NCBI GenBank assembly: GCA_036501625.1
Contig: DASXZY010000045.1
Coordinates: 62,001-126,000 of the forward strand
Reading direction: 5' to 3'
Length of the DNA: 64,000 nt
Origin: Palsa-1400 sp036501625
GTDB taxonomy: Bacteria; Verrucomicrobiota; Verrucomicrobiia; Limisphaerales; Palsa-1400
Below are positions 45,249 to 54,981 of the stretch, one piece after another. The translations under genes and the position numbers were made by a program. A model generated the notes under the pieces. It was given only the letters and a program-made list of their open reading frames with translations. It was not told the DNA's origin and did not search any database. The stretch's first letter is position 1; each line of letters opens with the position of its first letter.

Positions 45249-48008
45249 ATGAACGAGGCGCGGCAAAGCGATGACAGCTCATCGTATCGCTACTGGGCGT
45301 TCATCAGTTACAGCAGCAAGGATAAAGCGTGGGCGAAGTGGCTTCACCGCTCCATCAAAACGTACGGAATCCCAACCCAGTTCATTGACCACCCTACGCC
45401 TGCGGGCGTCCCGGCGCCAAAGAGATTTCATCCGTTGTTCCGCGATCGGGATGAGCTTCCAGCATCGCCGGATTTGGGCCGCCAAATTCAAGACGCTTTG
45501 CGGACCTCGCGGTATTTGATCGTCATTTGTTCTCCAAACGCGGCTTCCTCTGAATGGGTTAATAAGGAAATTTTGGAGTTCCAAAGCCTGGGACGGCATT
45601 CGCACGTCCTGGCGCTGATCGTGGATGGGGAACCTAATGCTGGGGACGAGCATGAGTGCTTCCCCAAAGCGCTTCGAAGCGCCGGTTCAGAACCCAAGGC
45701 GGCTGACGCGCGGCGCGAAGGTGGCGGCAAAAACGACGCCAAGCTTGCTTTGCTTGCCGGCATGTTGGGTGTAAATCTTGATTCCCTCAAACAGCGGGAT
45801 GCCTCCCGGCAAATTCGCCGGCTGCGAATGACTGTAATGATCTCGACGATGCTTGTGGCCTGCTTTGCGGCAGTCGCCTACGCGGCTGTAAAAGCAAGAA
45901 GAACCACCGAGATTGAGCTGAAGATTGCCGTGGCCAAGCAACTCGCCGCGGAAGGGTTCGCCGAAGCGGACGGCCATCTTGACTTGGCCCTTTTGCTTTG
46001 CGCCCATGCTGAGCAGCTTGACTCCAGTGTTGACGCGCGCTCTGGCCTATTGCACGCGCTCCAAAAAATCGACTCTCCTTTTCGATTTCTTTGGGGGCAC
46101 CAAAGCGAGGTCAACGATGTTGTGTTTAGCCCGGTTGGACACGCAGCGGCCGGCGCTTCTTACGATGGCGCCCTGATGCTTTGGAATACTGACAAGCCGG
46201 AGGAGCCGAGTGAGACGATCTTAACCAAACGAGATCAGTTTTCGTGCGTGGCTTTCAACCACGATGGAACGATGCTCGCCGCAGGCGGCGGCGAGGGAGG
46301 AGGCTTAATCGAACCAGGACCGGACTACGGAGTTTATGTTTACGATCTGCAACATCATAAATCCTTATTCGGGCCGATGGAGGGACACACGAATCAAGTG
46401 GTCAGCGTCGCCTTTTCCCCTGACGGACGAAAACTCGCATCCGCGGCGGATGCTGGAGACATCATCCTTTGGAATCTCGCCACAGGGAAATCCGAGCGGC
46501 GATTTGGCCTTACCAACGCGGATGACAGTTGCCGCCTTTATTTTTCCCAGGCGAGCCAGTTGTTAATAGTTCATCCTCATGGAATTGCCATTTACGACTT
46601 GGGGCAACATCGGATCATCGCCGAAAAACCATCGCCGGTTGGCGGCGACGAGATTGAGCGTTCGGCATTTTGTCAAACGAACGGAATTCTCGCGGTCATG
46701 TCGCGGACGAAAGTCGTTCTTTTGGATGCCGAAAGATTCACCACCAACGAGGAAGTCCACCTTGAGGCGCTTGCCGGGGATAATTCTTTCACTGCCCTCG
46801 GTCTCAATTATGACGCCAGTTTGATAGCCATAGCGAGGGGGAACTCGCTTGCAGTCTGGGATCTGAATCAGCATAGCTGGCGCGGGCCTTCTCAGAAAAT
46901 TCTCGGAGGCGACATCCACGGCCTGGCTTTTCATCCCGCGAAGAATCTCTTGCTCTGGACCGGGACTGACGCCAAGGTCGTTCTTTGCGATCTTGATGGT
47001 GAGAATGCCCTTCGCAAGGAGGTTCACGAATTCGACAGCGACGTGATGCGATGCCGGTTTGTCCATGACGGCCATGCGCTTGCCGCCTGCGCGGGCCATA
47101 AGATAATCCTATTCGATCCCGACAAGCATGAGATAATTGGAGAGCCGTGGGAGAGCGATGACTTTGACGGCTGCGCTTTCGCATGGAGTCCAGACGGCCG
47201 CTCAGTTGCCGCTGGCATAGTTGGCAACAAAATACAGCTTTTTGCGACGGCATCGAATTCCCCTATCGAACTCTTGGAACAGGCATCCGGAGACCGTGTT
47301 TTCGGTTTGGATTTCAGCCCGGATAGCCAAATGCTCGTTGCGTGCAGCACCAACCACGAAGCAATCCTTTGGGACCTCAAACAGCAACCGCCAGCCGCCA
47401 CGCAGATACTTCATCACTCAGGCCCGGTCTTTGATGTGGCGTTCAGCCCTGACGGAAGATGGGTGGCATCCGCCAGCGGCGACCATACGGTCGGTTTTTA
47501 TGACATGCACGCTAAACACGCTGAACCGCCGCTTCCACCAAAACATCATGGATCGATAATGCGGATCGCGTTTAGCCCCGATGGGGAGCTGCTGGCCTCA
47601 ACCAGCGATGACGCTTCGGTCGGGATATGGTCTCTAAATCCCGCTCCGAAATTCTTGCGGCGATTAACCGGGCACTATCGATTTGCGTCCGCTGTTTCAT
47701 TCAGCGCGGACGGTTCCATGCTGGCATCCGGCGGAGGCGACGGAGCCATTCGGCTTTGGAAAACGGGGTCCTGGGCTCCTTACTCGGAGGCGCTGCACGG
47801 CCATGCTGGAGTGGTTTGGTGCGTGGCCTTTGCCCCTGACGGCAAGCAATTGGTTTCAGGCGGCGCGGATGGTTTCCTAACCTTTTGGGACCTGGACCCA
47901 GCCCATTGGATCGCCTTGGCTCGAAAGATGGCCAACCGAGACCTAACTTCCGAGGAGGTTAATGAGTACTTCGGCAATTACCCTTACAAACCATTGCAGG
48001 CGCCTTGA
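45249..48008 (+). CDS. TIR-transmembrane-WD40 repeat protein
   Basis: The 919-residue protein has a TIR domain (about 15-150: FISYSSKDKAWAKWLHRSIK, LFRDRDELPASPDLG, LIVICSPNAASSEWVNKEIL), one membrane helix (about 194-215) and a short helical linker (AVAKQLAAEGFAEADGHLDL...). From about 283 to 905 there are roughly 13-14 WD40 repeats (LWGHQSEVNDVVFSP, VVSVAFSPDGRKLASAADAG and so on). The TIR motif SEWVNKE has Glu107 at the position used by NAD-cleaving TIRs, so enzymatic activity is plausible. If the TIR is inside, the WD40 propellers face outside the inner membrane. No NTPase domain is present. A defence or signal-receptor role is inferred. Confidence 0.88.
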   Translation: MNEARQSDDSSSYRYWAFISYSSKDKAWAKWLHRSIKTYGIPTQFIDHPTPAGVPAPKRFHPLFRDRDELPASPDLGRQIQDALRTSRYLIVICSPNAASSEWVNKEILEFQSLGRHSHVLALIVDGEPNAGDEHECFPKALRSAGSEPKAADARREGGGKNDAKLALLAGMLGVNLDSLKQRDASRQIRRLRMTVMISTMLVACFAAVAYAAVKARRTTEIELKIAVAKQLAAEGFAEADGHLDLALLLCAHAEQLDSSVDARSGLLHALQKIDSPFRFLWGHQSEVNDVVFSPVGHAAAGASYDGALMLWNTDKPEEPSETILTKRDQFSCVAFNHDGTMLAAGGGEGGGLIEPGPDYGVYVYDLQHHKSLFGPMEGHTNQVVSVAFSPDGRKLASAADAGDIILWNLATGKSERRFGLTNADDSCRLYFSQASQLLIVHPHGIAIYDLGQHRIIAEKPSPVGGDEIERSAFCQTNGILAVMSRTKVVLLDAERFTTNEEVHLEALAGDNSFTALGLNYDASLIAIARGNSLAVWDLNQHSWRGPSQKILGGDIHGLAFHPAKNLLLWTGTDAKVVLCDLDGENALRKEVHEFDSDVMRCRFVHDGHALAACAGHKIILFDPDKHEIIGEPWESDDFDGCAFAWSPDGRSVAAGIVGNKIQLFATASNSPIELLEQASGDRVFGLDFSPDSQMLVACSTNHEAILWDLKQQPPAATQILHHSGPVFDVAFSPDGRWVASASGDHTVGFYDMHAKHAEPPLPPKHHGSIMRIAFSPDGELLASTSDDASVGIWSLNPAPKFLRRLTGHYRFASAVSFSADGSMLASGGGDGAIRLWKTGSWAPYSEALHGHAGVVWCVAFAPDGKQLVSGGADGFLTFWDLDPAHWIALARKMANRDLTSEEVNEYFGNYPYKPLQAP

Positions 48009-48430
48009 AAAAATTCATCACAAATGCGATTCGCGACCTCGCAAAAATCCGCATTTCGAGCCTGCGAAATTCGAGTTGATGTCACGATGGTCGGATGGCG
48101 TAACACACGACGAGATTTTTGATTTTGTTATGTTTTCTCTTTGACTGCAATTTTTCTAAGTTTCCGCGCCACTCGACCGCCGCAATACCTCGATAGGCCT
48201 AACGAAAATCATTGATGGCCATGTTTACGCTGATTCCTTGAAGATCGAAAAGGCAACAGGAAAGCCGGATTTGTTTTCCATGCGGCCAGTGGAAGGCCGA
48301 TATATCTTGGGGCTCGTGGACAAACTGAAGTAGGCCAGTCCGACAAGCATTCTTCCCTTTTCGATTAGCGTCGCAGAAATGACGGCGGTCATTGCGTCGT
48401 TGATCGCACGGGATCGTTCGTGTATCATGC
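48009..48430. other. Gene-poor spacer with one protein-like fragment
   Basis: About 420 bases between the TIR-WD40 gene and vapB. A plus-strand open stretch with no start codon (48160-48333) reads TKIIDGHVYADSLKIEKATG and ends RYILGLVDKLK, which has a protein-like composition but matches nothing I know. It may be the tail of a decayed gene. The rest is AT-rich with no feature I can support. Confidence 0.4.
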
Positions 48431-48661
48431 ATGAGCAAGACCATCACCATAGATGATGATGTTTACAAGCTGTTGTCGTCTCTGAAGCAGGACCGCGGCG
48501 ATTCCTTCACCAAAGTGCTGCGCCGGCACGTTCATAAACCCGCCGAAACCGCCGGCGAGTTGCTTGATTCCTGCGACAATGAGCCCGCGCCCAATGTGGA
48601 TTCTGCGGCGCTCAAGCGATTGCTGCTTCACCGGGGGCGGCGATCGGGCGGGCGCAAATGA
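48431..48661 (+). CDS. vapB: VapB-family antitoxin
   Basis: A 76-residue protein starting MSKTITIDDDVYKLLSSLKQ, a DNA-binding N-terminus typical of VapB/DUF217 antitoxins, then a toxin-binding tail (EPAPNVDSAALKRLLLHRGR). It would neutralise the partner VapC and repress the shared promoter. The stop overlaps the toxin start (ATGA). Confidence 0.88.
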   Translation: MSKTITIDDDVYKLLSSLKQDRGDSFTKVLRRHVHKPAETAGELLDSCDNEPAPNVDSAALKRLLLHRGRRSGGRK

Positions 48662-49035
48662 TTGCTGACACAATCTTTCTCATTCATTTTGCCCGAGAGC
48701 AGGCAGAGGGCCGCAGCGGCCCGGCCCGGAGTTTTCTGGCGCGTCATCGCAGGGAAATCATTCGGACTTCGATCATCAGCCTAGCCGAGGTTGCAGCCGG
48801 TTTTCAGAACTCGGCGAATGCCTGGGAGTATTTTAAATCGTGGAAAATTTACGCGCTGCACCGCGGAATCGCAGAGGCTGCGGCGGATGTGGATCGCGAA
48901 TTGACCGCCGCCGGGAGGCGCCTGGGTGAAAACGACAACTGGATCGCCGGCTTTTGCCGGTTTTATCAGGAGCCAATAATCAGTGCTGATGTCGCTTTTG
49001 ACCGCGTCCCACGCCTGCGGAGGATTGCCTATTAA
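48658..49035 (+). CDS. vapC: VapC-family PIN-domain toxin
   Basis: A 125-residue PIN-domain RNase with all expected acidic positions: MIADTIFLIHF, IISLAEVAAGF, GENDNWIAGFC and ISADVAFDRV. It is coupled to the antitoxin by an ATGA overlap. Unlike the other vapC locus in this window, both partners are intact. Its target RNA is unknown. Confidence 0.92.
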   Translation: MIADTIFLIHFAREQAEGRSGPARSFLARHRREIIRTSIISLAEVAAGFQNSANAWEYFKSWKIYALHRGIAEAAADVDRELTAAGRRLGENDNWIAGFCRFYQEPIISADVAFDRVPRLRRIAY

Positions 49036-49855
49036 GGCCGGCGAAGCAGTCGCAATGCCTTCCATTCGCGATTCTTGAAATCTCTAAATATCACAATTCA
49101 AACTACTTGCAAAGATCCGTTTCAAAAAATCATGTGTTTTTGCAGAAAAATGGGAGTTTCGGATGGAAAAAATGCAGCTTTCGCACGTGATTTTTCAATT
49201 TTTCGCGAATTCTTGATCCGCAAATCGTTTTCCCAAAGAGAGTTGCATCGCTCCACACCCTCCGGAAAAAATCCTGCCTGAAAACCTACGGTAGGTTTTT
49301 TCGGTGCGGGCGTGTGTGACACAATTCGCGCGTGAACATAAAATATTGTTCGATAATGAGGCAGATTTTCGCGCTGCCCGATGCCAGCCGGGCCAGGCAG
49401 ACTCGACCGCGAAATGGCTCGTCGCGGCCACACCCTTTCAGGGCGTCGCGGCACTTCTCCCGCAGGCAAATCACAACAAAACAAGGTCGAACAAGGCTCC
49501 ACAAGCCACTTCCTGGAGAAAACCCTCATCGGGACGGCCGGGCGCCGCGAAACCCACTTCCATTCCGAGTCGGCCGACCGCTCGCCCCAAGCCAAATCGA
49601 GGCAAAACAAGCCAGCACAAGCCATTTCGCCTTTGCAAATTTTTGCGATTTTGTCTTTTTGCGGCCTAATCCATTCACGGCGTTGCGGCGCTCCGCCCTC
49701 CCGCAGCCAAAAGGATTGGGAGCTTTCGCCAGAGTCGCGCTTAAATGCAGCTAAATGCGGCTATTCACGGCGTTTTCGGATAAAAAATGAACAAATGAAC
49801 AACCATGTCCTTTTTTTCTTCCTTTTAATGCCTCATTGAGGCAAACTGGGCTTGA
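49036..49855. other. Long gene-poor region with hairpin and weak direct repeats
   Basis: About 820 bases without a credible gene. Frames such as 49304-49669 (plus) and 49122-49625 (minus) overlap one another and have no protein-like character. It contains a terminator-like palindrome at 49281-49299 and two related 31-base segments at 49465-49495 and 49591-49621 (22 of 31 identical). Just before the next gene, GCCTCA-T-TGAGGC (49830-49842) is a small dyad. I see nothing else. Confidence 0.55.
49281..49299 (+). terminator. Palindrome followed by T run, candidate terminator
   Basis: AAAACCTAC and GTAGGTTTT flank a single G and the right arm runs into TTTTTT. The position, about 250 bases past vapC, fits termination of that transcript. 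The near-zero loop means several bases would unpair. Confidence 0.45.
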
Positions 49856-52800
49856 ATGAAAAGCAGTATATTGGAGGTTCTGTTGCTTTGCTTCGCCCTT
49901 GCACTCAAGGCCAATGCACAGGCCCCTTCCATCATTTCCCAACCCCAGAGCATCACTGTCAACAATGCTTCCGATGCCGCGTTTGCCGTCAACGCAACCA
50001 ACGCGGTTTCTTACCAGTGGTATTTCAATGGAACCACCCCCTTGGCCGGGGAGACCAATGCCACCTTGAACCTGATTGACGTGAACAGCAACGAACAAGG
50101 CAATTATACGGTGGTGGCAACGTCCGCGAATAGCCTTTCGGCCACCAGCGCCCCGCCCGCCGTGCTCGCCGTCGTGCCCGGAACGGTCATCCGGTGGATC
50201 ATCACCAGCCCGAATGGCAGCAGCAACAGCTTTTTAGTCCAGCTTTTCGACCATGACAAACCGGCCACAGTGGAGAATATCATCCATTACATCACGTCCG
50301 GGCTCTACTCCAATATGATCGTTGACCGCGATGCAACCAACTTCGTGTTGCAGGGCGGCGATTACACCACGCCGGACCGGTCCAGCACGAATCTGTCGTT
50401 CGTTCCCATCAATCCCGGCCCCGATTTCCCATCGCAATTGGAGAGCGAGTTTGGCGCCGGGCCATTGATCCACAATGCCTTCGGCACGGTGGCCATGGCC
50501 CTGAAATCGGGCCAGACAAATTCCGCCACCAGCCCCTTTTATTTTAATACGGCGGACAACTCGGCTTCTCTTGACAGCCAGGAATTCACCGTCTTCGGCC
50601 GGATTCTTGATGCCGCCGGCTCCAACGTCTTGCGGCATTTCGCCACCTTAACCGCCCCGGACGGCATCTTCGATTATTCTTCTGCCATTTCGACCCTGCC
50701 GGTCAACTACGACACGACCAACCACCCGACGGACGCGAATTTATTTTACTGCGAGTTTGCTTTCGTCTCGCCGTCTGGCCCGCCGGTCGATGCCAATACG
50801 CCCGCAGTGTCCATCACCTCCCCGGCGGACGGCGCGGTTTTGACCGGCACCAACTCTGTGACGGTGCAAGGGACCGCGCAGGGGCTTGGGCTGGCCGAAG
50901 TGTACATTGTCTTGACGCCGCAGCCCGGCGGAACGGGCCAAACCAACCTCGCCACGGGCACAGGCAATTGGTCCGTGAACCTTGGTTACCCGGCGGGAAC
51001 GAATTTCCAACTGGCCGCCTATGCCATGGACGGCGGCGGCAACTTGAGCGTGCCGGCGATTGTCAACTTCACATCGCAGATTCCGCCCATCATTGAAACG
51101 CAGCCCGCCAACGCCACGTTTGTAGCGGGTTCTTCGGCTACTTTTAGCGTCGGCGCCGTCAACGCGGCCGGCTACCAATGGCAGCTCGTTGGGTCGGGGC
51201 CGATCTCCGGTGCGACCAATTCCACCCTGGTTCTGCCCAATGTGACCGCGAATATGTCCGGCAACTCTTACGAAGTCGTTGTAACCGCGCCGGACGGCCA
51301 AACGCAGGCCAGCGCGCCAGCCACATTGACGGTCATAGAAGGAACCTTGGTGCAAATCACGTTTTCGGGTTTCCCGGATGGCAGCACGAGCAACGTCATG
51401 GTCCAGCTTTACGACCGCGAAAAGCCGGTCACTGTGGCCAATTTTCTTCGTTACATCACTCCGGCCTATTATTTCGGCCTGTTTCCAGGACTGGCGTTTT
51501 CCAACATGGTGTGGGACCGGTGCGTGCCAGGATTTATCCTGCAAGGGGGGGACTACGATGCCGACCCATCCATCTCGGAGCCTCCCACGCAACTGGGTCC
51601 GATTGGGGCCAACTTTACCGACGGCCCATATTCCCCGCCGTTCGCGGCAGAGGTACACAATGAATACAATACCGGCCCGGTCCTCTCCAACACCTTCGGC
51701 ACTCTGGCCATGGCCACCGTTGCCGGCTTCCCGGACTCCGCCTCGCATGCGTTCTTTTTCAACTTGGCGGACAACTCGGCCGCGCTGGACAGCCAAAACG
51801 GCGGCTACACCGTTTTTGGCCGGGTCATTTCGGGCAGCAATGTGCTGCAATATTTCAATACCCTGAGCAAGCCGAACGCCGGCATATTTGACAGTTCTTC
51901 GATCAGCACCGATCTCTCCCGCACCGATTTGCCGGTCAACGACCGGAGCTTCAATCAGCCGGCCAATTCAAATCTTTTTTACGGCAGTTTCACGCTTTTG
52001 AGTTCGGTCACCCCGGACACGACGCCTCCAACGCTCGCGGTGACTTCCATGACCAACGGCCAAACTTTCCCCGGAGCCGACGTCACGATCGAGGGGACCG
52101 CCAGCGACGACGTGGGATTGGCCAACGTGAGCTGCGCCTGCACGGGATCGAACTTTTTCAGCAGCCCATTCGCATTCGGTTCCACCAATTGGTCCGTCGA
52201 TTTGGGCTTCCTGCCCCCGGGCCTCTACACAAATATTGTCACGGCTCAGGACGGCTCCGGCAACAAGTCAGCGGCAGTTAGCAACACGTTTATCGTGCCG
52301 TTTGTTCCTTATTCCGGCACGGTCACTGGCAACGGAACATTATCGACGAATATTGACGGCGCCGAGGCCATTCTGGGGAATGTCTACAGCGTCACAGCCA
52401 AGGCGGGCAAAGGCGCGGTCTTCGTCAATTGGGTCTCCGGCACCAACGCATCGCTCATCGGGGATCAGCAATTCACGATGGCGAACGGCACAACGTTGAC
52501 TGCCAATTTCATCTCCAACACCGCTCCCGGCAGCATCACCTTCAAGTCGCCAGCCAGCTTTGCGCGCTTTACCAACGGCAACGTGGCCATCAGCGGGAAG
52601 ATTTCCCCCATCCTTGGGGCGGCGCAAGTCACCTGCTGGATCCTTGACGCCTACACCGGCCGTTCGCTCTTCGCGCCCGCGGTCATGAACGCCACCAATG
52701 CCTGGTCCACGCCAGTGCTCCCAATTCCTCCGGGCCTTTACTACGCGCAAGTCATCGCGCAGGGAGCCAAAAACCGCTCCAGCGTGGCCTATCAGATATT

Positions 52801-54337
52801 CAGCGTGCTGGCGCCATTGACCGTCATTGTCCACGGCCGTGGCACTCCGACAATCACCAATGGCGCCTATCTTGAAGTAGGTGTGGACTACACGGAGTCA
52901 ATGACTCCGCCGCCTGGCGAGACTCTCTTGTCATGGAACACCGGCTCCGGCTCTTTTCAGGCCGGATCGTTCCCATTTGCCATGACTCCCGGATTCACCA
53001 TCACGGCCACCCTCGTCTCCAACACATTGCCGCACACACTCACCATCACCGCCCCCGCGCTCAACGCCCGGGTGACCAATCCCAGCATCACGCTCGCGGG
53101 CAAGATCGCCGCAACCGTCGCGCAGCCCCACATCGTCTGCCAGCTCTTTCAGAATTCGCTGCCGTTCACGGGGTTTGTGCCTGCCACCGTTTCGGGCACA
53201 AGTTGGACGCTGCCAGTCAGCAATCTGACAATGGGCATTTTCGATGCCGTGGCCATGGCCACCGATGCCTCCGGCAAAACCACCGTGGCGGAGCAACAGT
53301 TCGTGGTGAACTATTTCGCGTCCTTGGCTGGCTCTTACAAGGGTCTCTTCCTCGATCCCACGAACATTGCCGCCACCAATGCCGGCTATATCTCTTTTCA
53401 GCTCAGCCCCCTTTCCCCGCTTGTGCTCCAGCACACTTTCGGAATGGTCGCCGGCAGTTTGGCCTTTCCCGGCCGAAGCTATCCGTTTTCCGTCAAGTTC
53501 AGCAATCTTGGTTCAGCCGCCGCGGTCCCCATCGGATTGGATGGGGTTCTCGACTTGTCTCTGAATATCACCAATTTTTCCGGCATCATGACGGGTTCCC
53601 TAATTCAAGGCGGAGATTCGGTCCCTTTCACTGCCTATCGAACACTTTCCAAGCTCGCCACCAACACCGTGATCGCGCCCGGCCATTACGCATTGGACCT
53701 CCAGCCGCAAACGCCCGCCAATAGCGTCCTCGACGGCCCGCCTGGCGACAGCTTCGCCACCGTCATAGCCTCGGCCGCCGGCAATCTGGCCGTAGCCGGC
53801 ACGATGGCTGATAATTCCACCTTTTCCCAATCGACGGGCGTTTTCACCAATGGAGCGTGGCCGCTCTTCGCCAAATTCTACGCGGGAAAAGGCATGCTGA
53901 TTGGCTGGGAAACAAACCTGCCGTCCGGCGAGTCCTCCGGCTCTCTTTACTGGATCAAGGCTGCTAAGAATGGAACATATTATACTAACGGCCTCGGCGA
54001 GCAGCTCATCTCGGCCGGCACAAATTATGCCGCGCCCAAGCCGCCGGGCCAATTTACGATTGTCCTCGGCGGCGGCACGCTCGCCACTCCAATCACCAAC
54101 CAGTTTTCCTTCAACGCCGCCGGAACCATCGTCCCCGCCGCCGGCACATTGGATCAGCTCAAAGGCTCGGTTCTGCTCTCCACCGGCGTGGTCAAGGGAA
54201 GCATCGTGAATCCAGTCAATAAAAAGGCGCTTTCCTTCGCGGGCGTGTTCGTTGGGCAGGCGCAAGGCGGCTCGGGTTTTACACTTGACGCAAATGGGGA
54301 GACTGGCTACTTTGACATCGCCCCGGCGGGGCCTTGA
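49856..54337 (+). CDS. Giant secreted protein with two cyclophilin-type PPIase domains
   Basis: A 1493-residue exported protein with a signal peptide (MKSSILEVLLLCFALALKAN, cleavage after AQA). An Ig-like domain comes first (about 25-105, VSYQWYFNGTTPLAGETNAT). Two cyclophilin-type domains follow, about 112-300 (NMIVDRDATNFVLQGGDY, GTVAMALKSGQTNSATSPFY, EFTVFGRI) and about 495-710 (NMVWDRCVPGFILQGGDYD, GTLAMATVAGFPDSASHAFF, GYTVFGRV). The arginine of the FHR motif is kept in both. Ig-like and beta-sandwich modules fill the rest. The role of paired secreted isomerase domains is unknown. The stop overlaps the next start (TGATG). Confidence 0.88.
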   Translation: MKSSILEVLLLCFALALKANAQAPSIISQPQSITVNNASDAAFAVNATNAVSYQWYFNGTTPLAGETNATLNLIDVNSNEQGNYTVVATSANSLSATSAPPAVLAVVPGTVIRWIITSPNGSSNSFLVQLFDHDKPATVENIIHYITSGLYSNMIVDRDATNFVLQGGDYTTPDRSSTNLSFVPINPGPDFPSQLESEFGAGPLIHNAFGTVAMALKSGQTNSATSPFYFNTADNSASLDSQEFTVFGRILDAAGSNVLRHFATLTAPDGIFDYSSAISTLPVNYDTTNHPTDANLFYCEFAFVSPSGPPVDANTPAVSITSPADGAVLTGTNSVTVQGTAQGLGLAEVYIVLTPQPGGTGQTNLATGTGNWSVNLGYPAGTNFQLAAYAMDGGGNLSVPAIVNFTSQIPPIIETQPANATFVAGSSATFSVGAVNAAGYQWQLVGSGPISGATNSTLVLPNVTANMSGNSYEVVVTAPDGQTQASAPATLTVIEGTLVQITFSGFPDGSTSNVMVQLYDREKPVTVANFLRYITPAYYFGLFPGLAFSNMVWDRCVPGFILQGGDYDADPSISEPPTQLGPIGANFTDGPYSPPFAAEVHNEYNTGPVLSNTFGTLAMATVAGFPDSASHAFFFNLADNSAALDSQNGGYTVFGRVISGSNVLQYFNTLSKPNAGIFDSSSISTDLSRTDLPVNDRSFNQPANSNLFYGSFTLLSSVTPDTTPPTLAVTSMTNGQTFPGADVTIEGTASDDVGLANVSCACTGSNFFSSPFAFGSTNWSVDLGFLPPGLYTNIVTAQDGSGNKSAAVSNTFIVPFVPYSGTVTGNGTLSTNIDGAEAILGNVYSVTAKAGKGAVFVNWVSGTNASLIGDQQFTMANGTTLTANFISNTAPGSITFKSPASFARFTNGNVAISGKISPILGAAQVTCWILDAYTGRSLFAPAVMNATNAWSTPVLPIPPGLYYAQVIAQGAKNRSSVAYQIFSVLAPLTVIVHGRGTPTITNGAYLEVGVDYTESMTPPPGETLLSWNTGSGSFQAGSFPFAMTPGFTITATLVSNTLPHTLTITAPALNARVTNPSITLAGKIAATVAQPHIVCQLFQNSLPFTGFVPATVSGTSWTLPVSNLTMGIFDAVAMATDASGKTTVAEQQFVVNYFASLAGSYKGLFLDPTNIAATNAGYISFQLSPLSPLVLQHTFGMVAGSLAFPGRSYPFSVKFSNLGSAAAVPIGLDGVLDLSLNITNFSGIMTGSLIQGGDSVPFTAYRTLSKLATNTVIAPGHYALDLQPQTPANSVLDGPPGDSFATVIASAAGNLAVAGTMADNSTFSQSTGVFTNGAWPLFAKFYAGKGMLIGWETNLPSGESSGSLYWIKAAKNGTYYTNGLGEQLISAGTNYAAPKPPGQFTIVLGGGTLATPITNQFSFNAAGTIVPAAGTLDQLKGSVLLSTGVVKGSIVNPVNKKALSFAGVFVGQAQGGSGFTLDANGETGYFDIAPAGP

Positions 54338-54978
54338 TGACCAGCATCGTGACAGCCACCCGAAATGCCCGCAAAGTCGCCGAGATTCTCGCGATCCTGG
54401 GCAGCGCCTTTCGCGTGGTGTCTCTTGATGAATATCCCGGCGCGCCCGCCATCGCGGAATGCGCGGAAACCTTCGCTGGCAACGCCACTCTCAAAGCCGA
54501 AGGGCTGGCGGCTTGGCTGGACTCCAACAAGGCCGGCGCCCATGCGGGCCAGCCGTTTTACGTTTTGGGAGATGATTCCGGCTTGGAAGTCGACGCGCTG
54601 GGAGGCGCTCCCGGCGTTCGCTCCGCGCGATTTGCAGCCGATGATCCCCAGGGAACGGAAAATTCGCCCGATGCGGCCAACAACGCCAAACTGCTCCGGT
54701 TGCTGGAAAACGTGCCCGCGGGCCAGCGCGCCGCGCGTTTTCGCTGCGCGTTGGCGCTGTCAACTTTGGCCGGCGACACGCTGTTGTTTGAAGGCCGCTG
54801 CGAGGGGAGCATCGCCCTCGGCCCTTCCGGAACGGGCGGCTTTGGCTATGATCCGCTCTTTGTGCCGGAAGGCTGCGCGCGCCCGTTCGCCGAGCTTGGG
54901 GACGATGTCAAGAATAAGATTAGCCACCGAGCCCGCGCCCTGGCCCAGGTGCGACGTTTTCTTGACAGTGCCGCCTGA
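54337..54978 (+). CDS. rdgB: Non-canonical purine NTP pyrophosphatase (RdgB/HAM1)
   Basis: A 213-residue enzyme that hydrolyses dITP, XTP and similar nucleotides to prevent mutagenic incorporation. The N-terminus TATRNARKVAEILAILGSAF and the motif VLGDDSGLEVDALGGAPGVR match the family, with FGYDPLFVPEG and KNKISHRARAL near the end. The ATG at 54337 overlaps the preceding stop. Convergent with ubiX, 3 bases apart. Confidence 0.94.
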   Translation: MTSIVTATRNARKVAEILAILGSAFRVVSLDEYPGAPAIAECAETFAGNATLKAEGLAAWLDSNKAGAHAGQPFYVLGDDSGLEVDALGGAPGVRSARFAADDPQGTENSPDAANNAKLLRLLENVPAGQRAARFRCALALSTLAGDTLLFEGRCEGSIALGPSGTGGFGYDPLFVPEGCARPFAELGDDVKNKISHRARALAQVRRFLDSAA

Positions 54979-54981
54979 CCG

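Noticed and set aside
45089..45274. Possible short exported peptide before the TIR gene
   Set aside because: A signal-like stretch occurs, but two frames are equally plausible and neither has further support; it overlaps the TIR start.
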